Positions 8,497 to 16,515 of a DNA stretch of 64,000 nucleotides are shown piece by piece. A model generated the notes under the pieces. It worked only from the letters and a program-made list of their open reading frames with translations, was not told where the DNA came from and made no database searches. Both the position numbers and the translations under genes were made by a program. The stretch comes from Lachnospiraceae bacterium (GTDB lineage: Bacteria > Bacillota > Clostridia > Lachnospirales > Lachnospiraceae): positions 114,422-178,421 of the forward strand of contig SVDZ01000004.1 in assembly GCA_015057625.1 (NCBI GenBank). Direction: 5' to 3'. Positions within the stretch are counted from its first letter, which is position 1. Every line of letters begins with the position of its first letter.

Positions 8497-9894
8497 CTAT
8501 AACTTCACTTTTACGTCAGAATTATTTTCCTTTGCCCTGACAATAGCTGTGGTCTTCCATTTGCCTCTCTTATATCTGATTGTACTGAACACTCCGTTGA
8601 GAAGCCATGTAATACCCGTAGTAAGCCATACACCGTTCAATCCAATTGCCTGAACCATAGTAAGAGGTCTGGCAAATCCAACTCTTCCTATACACTCCAC
8701 AATACCTGTAAACAGCGAGAAGTTTGCATCTCCCGCTCCGTTCAATACATTTCTTGTGGTATAAATCAGCCCCAGAAAAACATAGAATGAACATGTTATC
8801 CTCAAACCTGTTACCGCATAATTTTCAACAATAGGATCATCTCCGAATATCCTTACAATCTGCGGAGCAAATGTCTGGAATATTATAAAAATAAATCCTG
8901 CAAATATAGTACTGCAAAGAGTCGCCTTAATAAATCCCTGTTTTACTCTGTCAATACGTCCTGCGCCAATATTCTGTCCCGTGTATGTAGCAAGAGCTGC
9001 GCCAAGAGACATAAACGGCTGCTGAACCAACTGTTCTATTCTTGAAACTACAGTAAATGATGTTACGAAATCATCTCCAAATCCATTTACTACCTTTTGC
9101 AATGCAATAAGTGAAAATGCAATAAGCGAGCTCTGACCTGATACAGGTATTCCTACCTTTAATACTTTCACAAAAATCGAAAAATTAAACTTAAAATCAG
9201 AAATCTTTAATCTGAAATAAGTATTGCTCCTGATTGCATAAATCAAGCACAATACAGCTGCTATAAACTGCGCTGTTGCTGTCGCAATTCCAACCCCCAT
9301 AACTCCAAGATTAAACTTTATAACAAACAAAAGATCAAGACAAATATTGATAATACATGCCACAATCAAAAATCTCAGTGGAGTTTTTGAATCTCCGAGT
9401 GCTCTTAAAATTGATGACAAAAGATTAAAGGATGCCATTGCTATAAATCCCACAGACGTAGTCCTAAGATAAACAACCGCATACACAAATGTAGTATCCG
9501 GCGTATCAAGAAGTTTAAGAATTGTTCCTGCAAATGTAAATCCAATTATCGCCATTATCATGGCTGTGACAATTACTATATAGAACGCATTTCCTATTGT
9601 ATTCTTAACCTTTTTATCTTCCTTAGCACCAAAGAACTGTGCCACAACAATACCGATACCTACTGACATACCGATTGTCATTGAATTAATAAAAAACATA
9701 ATAGAACCTGTGGAACCTACTGCCCCAAGAGCAACCTTTCCAACATAACGTCCCACTATAATTGAATCAGCCAGATTATATGCCTGCTGAAACAAATTAC
9801 CAATAAGAAGAGGTACTGCAAATGCAAGTAACAATCTTAAAGGTTCTCCTGTTGTCATATCTTTAACGTATTTATTTTCATTTTTCTTATCCAT
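8497..9894 (-). CDS. MATE-family efflux transporter
   Basis: A 465-residue, 12-helix MATE transporter. The N-terminus (MTTGEPLRLLLAFAVPLLIGNLFQQAYNLADSI) is the classical NorM/DinF-like opening, and the internal repeat around residue 270 (ISVSGQ-type, VGIPVSGQSSLIAF) is present. Good ribosome binding site (GGGAG). It sits between a PAP2 phosphatase gene and hflX with short gaps, so it is probably cotranscribed. Substrate unknown. It is distinct in sequence from the MATE proteins at 5036 and 28825. Confidence 0.92.
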   Translation of the reverse strand: MDKKNENKYVKDMTTGEPLRLLLAFAVPLLIGNLFQQAYNLADSIIVGRYVGKVALGAVGSTGSIMFFINSMTIGMSVGIGIVVAQFFGAKEDKKVKNTIGNAFYIVIVTAMIMAIIGFTFAGTILKLLDTPDTTFVYAVVYLRTTSVGFIAMASFNLLSSILRALGDSKTPLRFLIVACIINICLDLLFVIKFNLGVMGVGIATATAQFIAAVLCLIYAIRSNTYFRLKISDFKFNFSIFVKVLKVGIPVSGQSSLIAFSLIALQKVVNGFGDDFVTSFTVVSRIEQLVQQPFMSLGAALATYTGQNIGAGRIDRVKQGFIKATLCSTIFAGFIFIIFQTFAPQIVRIFGDDPIVENYAVTGLRITCSFYVFLGLIYTTRNVLNGAGDANFSLFTGIVECIGRVGFARPLTMVQAIGLNGVWLTTGITWLLNGVFSTIRYKRGKWKTTAIVRAKENNSDVKVKL

Positions 9895-9951
9895 AATACT
9901 TCTCCCAAGTATTCTATTTATTGTTTACAATCGCGAAAGCCATGAGATAAC

Positions 9952-10446
9952 TTACATTATATATAATCCAATAATCCCACTTACAATACCAACCAATGCT
10001 CCCACAACCACATCACTTATAAAATGCACTCCACCCACAACTCTTAGAATTGCAATACATGTAGATATTAATATCATGATTACACCTAGTGGAATATTGA
10101 TGTACAAACATGCCATCGCAATAACAGATGCCGAAAACACATGTCTGCTTGGAAATGAATTTCCTTCTTTATCTTTTTTTATAACTGATTCTGCATCGAA
10201 TATTTCATATGGTCTTTTTCTGTTATATATTTTTCTAAACACAGAAACAATAACAAAGGATATTGCTGTGGTAAGCAATATCCTTGTAAATGCGGCATTT
10301 TTAGTGATAAATAGAAAAGCCATAAATACAATGAATATCACATACACAACATATGTAGTAAGTCTGTTCGACCAAATAATAAAGTCTGTCAATTTTTGAT
10401 TAGACCTTATCCTGCTCATCAAATCAATGTAAGCTTCTCTCTTCAT
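9952..10446 (-). CDS. PAP2-family phosphatase (membrane lipid phosphatase-like)
   Basis: A 164-residue membrane protein with about five hydrophobic segments and the three PAP2 motifs: KxxxRP (KIYNRKRPYE), PSRH (usually PSGH) and VGGVHFISDVVVG, with the catalytic His. Such enzymes dephosphorylate phosphatidic acid, undecaprenyl-PP or similar lipids at the membrane. The start is the ATG at 10446 with GGAG seven bases upstream. The Arg in PSRH in place of Gly is a mild departure from consensus. It follows the small Cys-protein gene by 11 bp. Confidence 0.85.
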   Translation of the reverse strand: MKREAYIDLMSRIRSNQKLTDFIIWSNRLTTYVVYVIFIVFMAFLFITKNAAFTRILLTTAISFVIVSVFRKIYNRKRPYEIFDAESVIKKDKEGNSFPSRHVFSASVIAMACLYINIPLGVIMILISTCIAILRVVGGVHFISDVVVGALVGIVSGIIGLYIM

Positions 10447-10457
10447 CAATAATCTCC

Positions 10458-10637
10458 TTATTGTTTTCTGGCAATTCTGTACTCATCACCATATGAAAAA
10501 TACGGACAACTTGATTTTGGGTACTGCATCAACATGGCGTAATCATCCTCATCCATGTTAACTACGCATGCGTACTCTTCGTACTCCTCGTCATACACAT
10601 AGTTACTGCAAAACTCGCAGCTATACTGACCACTCAT
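10458..10637 (-). CDS. Small four-cysteine acidic protein (DUF6472-like)
   Basis: A 59-residue ORF between the aminotransferase and PAP2 genes, with a GGGG ribosome binding site and tight spacing on both sides (11 bp each). It contains CEFC near residues 7-10 and further Cys at 24 and 44, so four Cys that could bind one metal ion, in an acidic Tyr-rich context (YDEEYEEY). From memory it resembles a Lachnospiraceae-specific family annotated DUF6472; I could not check this. Function unknown. Its conserved operon position argues that it is a real gene despite its size. Confidence 0.75.
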   Translation of the reverse strand: MSGQYSCEFCSNYVYDEEYEEYACVVNMDEDDYAMLMQYPKSSCPYFSYGDEYRIARKQ

Positions 10638-10648
10638 CTCATCGCCCC

Positions 10649-11833
10649 TTACTTATAACTTTCTGCAAGTTTTTTAAATGCAGGTAATGATTTCTTGATA
10701 GTCTCTGTCTGAACACAATAAGAAACTCTTACATATCCAGGTGTTCCAAAACTGTCAGCAGGCACTAAAAGAAGTTCCTGCTCTTTTGCTCTCTCACAGA
10801 ATGCGTGAGCGTCTTCCTCCAAAGCTTTTACGAATAAGTAAAATGCTCCATCCGGATAAACACACTCATAACCAAGTTCAGTAAGACCGTTGAACAATAC
10901 ATCTCTGTTTTCTTTATAAATAGAGATATCTGCAGTCTGATCAATACATTTTGCGACAACTCTCTGGAACAGACTTGGAGCACAAACATAACCAAGTACT
11001 CTTCCCGCACCACAAACTGCAGCGTAGGCATCTCTCTCATTCTTCATCTTATTTGATACAACAATATATCCTATTCTCTCACCCGGAAGTGACAAAGCCT
11101 TGCTGTATGAATAGCATACAAATGTATTGTCATAGTAATTGATGAGATAAGGAACAAAAGTATCATCATAAACAAGCTCTCTGTATGGTTCATCTGAAAT
11201 AAGATAAATTTCGTGACCATACTCTTTTTCCTTTGCTCTCAAAATATCACAAAGCTTGATAATTGTTTCTTCAGTATAAACAACACCTGAAGGGTTGTTA
11301 GGCGAATTGATAATAACTGCCTTTGTCTTTTCACTGATAGCAGCCTCAAATGCATCTATATCAATCTGGAATGTCTTGTCCATTCCCTTTACAATCTTAA
11401 GGTTTGCTCCTGTACTCTTAATGAAAACACCATACTCTGGGAAGAATGGTGTAAACACAATACATTCCTCTCCCGGATTCATAATAGCCTTAAGTGTAAT
11501 AGTAAGAGATGCAGCTGCTCCAACAGTCATATAAATGCTGTCAGCATTTACAGAAGTATTAAATCTACCATTAATATAATCTGCAACAGTTTTTCTCACA
11601 TTGAAATCACCCTGTGCAGATGTATATCCGTGAAGCATAACCGAATCTGTATTTTCCACAATATCCTTAATAGCTTCATTCACAGAAGCAGGTGCCGGAA
11701 CACTTGGATTTCCAATACTGAAATCAAACACATTTTCAGCGCCGATTTCCTGCTTACGCTTATTGCCATATTCAAATATTTCTCTGATTTCTGAGCGAAC
11801 CTTTCCAAGTCCTACCATTTCTTCATTTAACAT
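10649..11833 (-). CDS. PLP-dependent class I/II aminotransferase
   Basis: A 394-residue fold-type I aminotransferase. Visible are the NSPNNPSG motif (176-183), the ISDEPY strand (212-217) with the PLP-binding Asp, and the Schiff-base Lys K245 in SYSKALSLPGER. It resembles aspartate/aromatic aminotransferases of Clostridia, but the substrate cannot be fixed from sequence. The ribosome binding site is GGAGG. It begins the run aminotransferase - small Cys protein - PAP2 - MATE - hflX, and a TATCC-N7-GGATA dyad (11910-11926) lies about 80 bp upstream of its start. Confidence 0.92.
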   Translation of the reverse strand: MLNEEMVGLGKVRSEIREIFEYGNKRKQEIGAENVFDFSIGNPSVPAPASVNEAIKDIVENTDSVMLHGYTSAQGDFNVRKTVADYINGRFNTSVNADSIYMTVGAAASLTITLKAIMNPGEECIVFTPFFPEYGVFIKSTGANLKIVKGMDKTFQIDIDAFEAAISEKTKAVIINSPNNPSGVVYTEETIIKLCDILRAKEKEYGHEIYLISDEPYRELVYDDTFVPYLINYYDNTFVCYSYSKALSLPGERIGYIVVSNKMKNERDAYAAVCGAGRVLGYVCAPSLFQRVVAKCIDQTADISIYKENRDVLFNGLTELGYECVYPDGAFYLFVKALEEDAHAFCERAKEQELLLVPADSFGTPGYVRVSYCVQTETIKKSLPAFKKLAESYK

Positions 11834-11946
11834 TCTAATATCCTCCGCCAGTGTATAATTTATTTATTATATTTGTGCATTTTACTGTGATAGCATTATC
11901 CAATAATACTATCCAATTTATGGATAAAAATACCAATCAACTAGCA

Positions 11947-12414
11947 TTATCCAAGATTTCTGATTTTGAAATCTTTTGCAGCCTCTCTCTGCTGATCCTT
12001 CTTTGCAATATCAGCTCTCTTATCATAAAGTTTCTTACCTTTTGCAAGACCAATCTCCACTTTCACGAGACTTCCCTTAAAATAAACCTGAAGTGGTACC
12101 AGAGTCATACCCTGCTCGCCGATTCTCCCCTCTATTTTATTGATCTCATGTCGGTGAAGCATAAGCTTCTTTGGTCTCATAGGATCCTTATTAAAAATAT
12201 TTCCTTTTTCGTAAGGGCTAATATGCATACCATATATAATGACTTCGCCCTTTTCAATTCTGATAAACGACTCTTTAATACTGCACTTTCCCATTCTGAG
12301 AGATTTAACCTCAGTTCCATGAAGCACAACCCCTGCCTCAAAAGTATCTTCTATAAAGTAGTCGTGTCTCGCTTTTTTATTATTTGCTATAAGTTTAATT
12401 GGAGTCTGACTCAT
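11947..12414 (-). CDS. smpB: SsrA-binding protein SmpB
   Basis: The 155-residue partner of tmRNA, needed for trans-translation on stalled ribosomes. The N-terminal beta barrel is clear ([20 protein letters not shown] then GTEVKSLR), as is the basic C-terminal tail that occupies the mRNA channel ([20 protein letters not shown]). The ribosome binding site GAGGAGGAG is strong. No ssrA (tmRNA) gene is adjacent in this window. Upstream lie the 30-bp shared element and then the 53-bp palindromic repeat array, with rnr beyond. RNase R, the product of rnr, is the known partner of SmpB-tmRNA in degrading non-stop mRNA. Confidence 0.97.
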   Translation of the reverse strand: MSQTPIKLIANNKKARHDYFIEDTFEAGVVLHGTEVKSLRMGKCSIKESFIRIEKGEVIIYGMHISPYEKGNIFNKDPMRPKKLMLHRHEINKIEGRIGEQGMTLVPLQVYFKGSLVKVEIGLAKGKKLYDKRADIAKKDQQREAAKDFKIRNLG

Positions 12415-12489
12415 ATTCTCCTCCTCAATAATAGTTCAAGAAATAGTTTACACCATTTTCCAAATCATTTCACTACCAAAATTCAAATT

Positions 12490-12519
12490 TTTCCAAACGT
12501 ATACTTTTTGAAACGGACG
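12490..12519. promoter_or_regulatory. Shared 30-bp element upstream of smpB, with GTATAC-centred dyad
   Basis: This 30-bp stretch matches 15525-15554 upstream of rnr in 27 of 30 positions. Its first 24 bases form a near-palindrome (20 of 24) centred on GTATAC, with outer TTTC/GAAA arms, which looks like a dimeric regulator site. It lies about 76 bp upstream of the smpB start and directly borders the repeat array. The plus strand also shows TATACT, which could be a -10 reading into the array, but I see no good -35. Confidence 0.6.
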
Positions 12520-12588
12520 TACGTTACTTCATGAATACTCCATCACAATTATATAAATGTTTACTCAAACTATACATTTTGATACACA

Positions 12589-13271
12589 ATTACGTATGTT
12601 TATATAGTTTCTTAATTTTAGTACGTATTTCCCTGAACAATTTTACGTACCTTTTTGTAGTTTCTTGATTTTTGTACGTAATCCTCAGAAAACATTACGT
12701 ACCTTTTGTTAAATTCTTGATTTTTGTACGTAATCCCAAGAACAATTTTACGTACCTTTTGTTAAATTCTTGATTTTAGTACGTAATCCTCAGAACAACA
12801 TTACGTACTTTTTGCTAAATTCTTGATTTTAGTACGTAATTCCCAGAACAATTTTACGTACCTTTTGTTAAATTCTTGATTTTTGTACGTAATCCCAAGA
12901 ACAATTTTACGTACTTTTTGCTAAATTCTTGATTTTAGTACGTAATCCCAAGAACAATTTTACGTACCTTTTGTTAAATTCTTGATTTTTGTACGTAATC
13001 CCAAGAACAATTTTACGTACCTTTTGTTAAATTCTTGATTTTTGTACGTAATCCTCAGAACAACATTACGTACTTTTTGCTAAATTCTTGATTTTTGTAC
13101 GTAATCCTCAGAACAACATTACGTACTTTTTGCTAAATTCTTGATTTTTGTACGTAATCCCAAGAACAATTTTACGTACTTTTTGTTAAATTCTTGATTT
13201 TTGTACGTAATCCTTAGAACAACATTACGTACTTTTTGTTAAATTCTTGATTTTAGTACGTAATCCTTAGA
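12589..13271. repeat. Array of 53-bp palindromic tandem repeats between smpB and rnr
   Basis: Twelve complete copies and degenerate end copies with a period of 52-53 bp (unit starts 12621, 12674, 12726, 12779, 12832, 12885, 12938, 12991, 13044, 13097, 13150, 13203, 13256). Each unit carries GTACGTAA and its complement TTACGTAC around a loop of about 14 nt, then a linker ending in AAATTCTTGATTTT. The array fills nearly the whole 880-bp gap. Sequence variation is in single bases (CTCAG or CCAAG in the loop, A or T before GTACG). No ORF crosses it. Units do not alternate with unique spacers, so it is not CRISPR. Confidence 0.9.
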
Positions 13272-13295
13272 TTTCTTCTGAATTTTTTGAAGTAT

Positions 13296-15425
13296 CTAGG
13301 CAAATAAGAAGTCGATTGTCTTTGTCACTTTGTCGCATCGGTCCACTACTATTCGCACGCTCTCTCCAAGTTTGTAGGTTCTTCCGGTTCTCTCGCCCAC
13401 CATTGAGTATGTGTCTTCCACGAAATTGTAGTGATCGTCTCGCATATTATTTACGTGTATCATTCCCTCCACTGTGTTTGGAAGTTCAACATATATTCCG
13501 TAGTTGGTTATTCCGGATATAACCCCTTCGAATTCTTCTCCGATATAATTCTTCATATACTCGACTTTCTTGAGTTTGTCTACATCGCGCTCTGCATCAT
13601 CTGCTCTTCTCTCGTAAGTACTGCAAACTTTTGTGACATCTCCAAGTATATTTTTGTAATGGTCTATTCTTTTACTATTCAGCTTTCCATTCAACTGTTC
13701 CTTGATTATTCTGTGTATCTGCAAATCAGGATATCTTCTGATTGGAGATGTAAAATGTGAATAGTATTTTGCAGACAATCCAAAATGTCCCAGGCACTCC
13801 GGTGTGTAAGATGCTCTCTGCATTGATCTCAATGTAATTCTTGCAATCAGATCTTCCTCCGGCTTTCCTTCAATGCTGCTGAGCAGTTTTTGAACTTCCT
13901 TTGGATGAACCTCTCCGTTTGAGTTTCTCATTGTATAACCAAATGTGCTCACAAATGCTGCCAACTTATTCATTTTATCCTTCTCAGGCTTCTCGTGATT
14001 TCTGTACACAAATGGCAATTCCTGCCAGAAGAAATCTTCTGCCACAGTCTCATTTGCAGCAAGCATAAAATCCTCTATAATTCTTGTTGCTACATTTCTG
14101 TCGTAAGGCTTGATTTCCACAGGTTTGCCCTTTTCATCCAGTTTAATCTTACACTCAGGAAAATCAAAATCAATTGCCCCTCTGTTTTCTCTCTTATTTC
14201 TTAGTATCTCGGACAACTCTTTCATAAGTTCAAACATAGGAACCAGTTCCTTATATTCAGCGACAGCGCTTTCATCATGGTCCACCAATATATCTCTTAC
14301 CTTTGAATAAGTCATTCTTCTGTTTGAGCGAATAACAGTCTCTGCAATCTGGTGACCAATGATATTCCCTTTTGGATCAACATCCATAATACAACTAAGC
14401 GCAAGTCTGTCCACTCCCTCATTTAACGAGCAGAGCCCGTTGGACAATTTATGCGGAAGCATAGGAATAACTCGGTCAACCAAGTAAACACTAGTTCCTC
14501 GCTTAAGTGCCTCCTTGTCCAAAGGCGAACCTTCCTTAACATAGTTGCTTACATCTGCAATATGGACACCGAGTTTGTAATTATTCCCTTCTTTAAAAAG
14601 AGTTATTGCATCATCCAAGTCCTTAGCATCATCACCATCAATAGTTACAGTAGTCCAATCACGCAAATCAAGTCTGCCCTCTTTATCTTTTTCAGGAACC
14701 TCATCAGGCACACTTTCTACTTCCTCCATCACGTCAACAGGAAACTCTGTTGGAATATCATACGCCAAAATAACAGACATAATATCAACCCCGGGATCAT
14801 TAACGTGTCCAATAATTTCTGTAACTCTCCCCTCCGGCTTTCTGTCGTTTGTGCCGTAGTTTGTAATCTCAACCACAACCTTGTGTCCTGTCATTGCTCC
14901 CTTAGTAAATTTGCCCGGAATATAAATATCCTCTGCAATTCTGGTATTATCAGGAACAACATAACCAAATGTCTTATTTTTTTGAAAATATCCAATAACC
15001 TGAGTAATCTCATGAGAAACCACTCTGACTACTCTTCCTTCTTTTCTCTTTCCCGTAGGAACCGGATCAACAATAATCTCAACCGTATCTTTGTGAAAAG
15101 CACCATTAACCTTTGTGGCCGGAATAAAGAAATCTTCCTCAATCCCCTCAACAGTCACAAATCCAAAGCCTTTTTCGTGGCTTGTAAAAATACCTGTATA
15201 TCGTTTTTCCTTCGAAATAGAATATTTACCTCTCTTAGACAGAGAAATCTTTCCTTCTGCAAGCAGTTCCGAAAGAACCGCCTCAAGCTCAGGCCTTCTC
15301 TCCTTTGGGACATTAAGAATAACCGCCAGTTCCTTAATCTTCATAGGAACATAAAACTTGTCATTCATAAGATCCACCAAAACCTTCTTCTGTCTTTCTA
15401 TATTAACTAAATCATTATTACTCAT
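13296..15425 (-). CDS. rnr: Ribonuclease R
   Basis: A 709-residue 3'-5' exoribonuclease of the RNB family. In order: N-terminal winged helix, two cold-shock (OB) domains, the RNB catalytic domain with DGDDAKDLDDAI around residues 265-275 (metal-binding Asp cluster), and a C-terminal S1 domain. It degrades structured and non-stop mRNA together with tmRNA-SmpB. I start it at the ATG at 15425, which has AGAGG six bases upstream; a TTG at 15449 lacks a ribosome binding site. A promoter TTGGAT-N18-CATAAT lies just upstream. The gene is flanked on both sides by palindromic repeat arrays. Confidence 0.95.
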   Translation of the reverse strand: MSNNDLVNIERQKKVLVDLMNDKFYVPMKIKELAVILNVPKERRPELEAVLSELLAEGKISLSKRGKYSISKEKRYTGIFTSHEKGFGFVTVEGIEEDFFIPATKVNGAFHKDTVEIIVDPVPTGKRKEGRVVRVVSHEITQVIGYFQKNKTFGYVVPDNTRIAEDIYIPGKFTKGAMTGHKVVVEITNYGTNDRKPEGRVTEIIGHVNDPGVDIMSVILAYDIPTEFPVDVMEEVESVPDEVPEKDKEGRLDLRDWTTVTIDGDDAKDLDDAITLFKEGNNYKLGVHIADVSNYVKEGSPLDKEALKRGTSVYLVDRVIPMLPHKLSNGLCSLNEGVDRLALSCIMDVDPKGNIIGHQIAETVIRSNRRMTYSKVRDILVDHDESAVAEYKELVPMFELMKELSEILRNKRENRGAIDFDFPECKIKLDEKGKPVEIKPYDRNVATRIIEDFMLAANETVAEDFFWQELPFVYRNHEKPEKDKMNKLAAFVSTFGYTMRNSNGEVHPKEVQKLLSSIEGKPEEDLIARITLRSMQRASYTPECLGHFGLSAKYYSHFTSPIRRYPDLQIHRIIKEQLNGKLNSKRIDHYKNILGDVTKVCSTYERRADDAERDVDKLKKVEYMKNYIGEEFEGVISGITNYGIYVELPNTVEGMIHVNNMRDDHYNFVEDTYSMVGERTGRTYKLGESVRIVVDRCDKVTKTIDFLFA

Positions 15426-15476
15426 ATTTACCTCTATATATTTAATCAATTAATAATTTAAGAATTGTTTTCCATT

Positions 15477-15506
15477 ATTATGCTACCTTTATGAGGCACT
15501 ATCCAA
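15477..15506 (-). promoter_or_regulatory. Putative promoter of rnr
   Basis: On the minus strand, TTGGAT (15501-15506) and CATAAT (15477-15482) are separated by 18 bp, placing the transcript start about 45 nt before the rnr ATG. The shared dyad element is centred near -66 relative to this start. Confidence 0.55.
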
Positions 15507-15524
15507 GACGCTCTAAATTAGTTA

Positions 15525-15554
15525 TTTCAAAATGTATACTTTATGAAACGGACG
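15525..15554. promoter_or_regulatory. Shared 30-bp element upstream of rnr, with GTATAC-centred dyad
   Basis: Second copy of the element found at 12490-12519 (27 of 30 identical). The first 24 bases are again a near-palindrome on GTATAC with TTTC/GAAA arms. It sits between the rnr promoter and the 65-bp repeat array, the same relative arrangement as upstream of smpB. Confidence 0.6.
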
Positions 15555-15599
15555 CATCGTTTCCCAAACAACCCTTAAAAAACTATATTTTACCATTTT

Positions 15600-15960
15600 A
15601 CCTTCCAATTAAGTTTTTTCTTGCATTGGAAGGTAAGGTAAATTTGTTAATTATTTATCAATTACCTTCCAAACTAATATATTTACCATTTGGTAGGTAA
15701 ATTAAGTTTGTCATAATTTTGTCAATTACCATCAAAACTAACAAATATCTTATTTAGTAGGTAATTCTCATGGCATGCTATTTTTGCAAAATACCTTCCA
15801 AACTAACAAATCTCACATTTAGTAGGTAATTCTCATGACAAGTTATTTTTGCAAAATACCTTCCAAACTAACAAATCTCACATTTGGTAGGTAATTCTCA
15901 TGGCATGCTATTTTTGCAACATACCTTCCATACTAACAATTATTTCATTTAGAAGGTAAA
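15600..15960. repeat. Array of 64-65-bp palindromic repeats between rnr and secG
   Basis: Six copies with starts at 15600, 15664, 15728, 15793, 15858 and 15923. Each has ACCTTCCAAA and an approximate complement TTTGGTAGGT separated by about 18 nt (typically CTAACAAATCTCACA), then a linker such as AATTCTCATGGCATGC followed by TATTTTTGCAAA. The sequence is unrelated to the 53-bp array, but the plan is the same: hairpin, short A/T-rich linker, hairpin. The first and last copies are the most diverged. The 750-bp gap holds no ORF that I can support. Confidence 0.88.
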
Positions 15961-16039
15961 TGATGCATATCTCATCTCATTTTCGCACAGCCTTTTTCAT
16001 GACAATTCTGTGTTTCATAATATTCAATTCTCGCGGAGC

Positions 16040-16138
16040 GTATATCAGATGTTAGATGGACTCCCACTGATACTATTTTGTTACTCACCACTTAGCACAT
16101 ATGTGCTTAAAGTGGCAGTAATCTCACATCTGATATAC
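16040..16138. repeat. MITE-like 99-bp element with 13-bp perfect terminal inverted repeats
   Basis: GTATATCAGATGT (16040-16052) is perfectly repeated in inverse orientation at 16126-16138. Inside, AGCACAT-ATGTGCT with flanking CCACTT/AAGTGG (16088-16115) forms a second hairpin. The right half recurs at 31629-31682 with roughly 80 % identity by eye, and a left-flank fragment recurs at 822-837. It has no coding capacity. Confidence 0.65.
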
Positions 16139-16146
16139 ATTTTGCA

Positions 16147-16179
16147 AATAAAAAGCACTCCTTCTCGGAGTGCTTTTTA
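16147..16179. terminator. Bidirectional terminator downstream of secG
   Basis: An 11-bp stem AAAAGCACTCC (16151-16161) with GGAGTGCTTTT (16167-16177) around TTCTC. It is A-rich on one side and T-rich on the other, so it can terminate transcripts from both strands. Confidence 0.85.
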
Positions 16180-16428
16180 TTAGTATTTAACTAATCCTGT
16201 ATTTAAGATTATTGCTATTACAAAATATAACACGATTGCAATCTTTGTAATATTCTCAAGCATACCTTCTGCTGATCTGCTCTTGTTCTTTCCCCAGTAT
16301 GAATCAGAAGCAGTTCCGCTGATTGCTCCGCCAAGTCCTGCCTGCTTTCCTTCCTGAAGTAATATTACTACTGCAATAAGCACACATATTAATAAAAATA
16401 CTACAGTTAATACTCTTAATAAAGTCAC
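16180..16428 (-). CDS. secG: Preprotein translocase subunit SecG
   Basis: An 82-residue membrane protein with two hydrophobic helices (about 1-20 and 55-78) flanking the conserved loop with GLGGAISG and a Gly/Ser-rich stretch, the SecG hallmark. It assists SecYE protein export. I choose the GTG at 16428, because AGGAGG lies nine bases upstream and the resulting length fits the family; the frame is open about 18 codons further upstream without conserved sequence or a ribosome binding site. A bidirectional terminator follows. Confidence 0.88.
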   Translation of the reverse strand: MTLLRVLTVVFLLICVLIAVVILLQEGKQAGLGGAISGTASDSYWGKNKSRSAEGMLENITKIAIVLYFVIAIILNTGLVKY

Positions 16429-16515
16429 GTCTCCGTACCTCCTATCCATAAACAAGTACCATTCTATCATGAACCACATCACAAATCAAGCATAATTTGT
16501 AACTTTACAAAGGAT

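Noticed and set aside
11910..11926. TATCC-N7-GGATA dyad, like the E. coli HipB operator
   Set aside because: It is far from hipB, one base shorter than the known spacing, and unlike the operator in front of this hip operon; probably coincidence or a site for another regulator.
11851..12534. 227-residue ORF on the plus strand over smpB
   Set aside because: Antisense to smpB with no conserved motifs or ribosome binding site; it also runs through the shared promoter element.
12415..12588. tmRNA (ssrA) gene next to smpB
   Set aside because: No tRNA-like acceptor ends or peptide tag sequence could be seen in this gap.
12589..13271. CRISPR array
   Set aside because: The units are near-identical throughout, including linkers; there are no unique spacers and no cas genes in the window.
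14451..15410. 319-residue ORF on the plus strand
   Set aside because: It lies entirely antisense to rnr, has no ribosome binding site, and its composition is that of a frame shadow.
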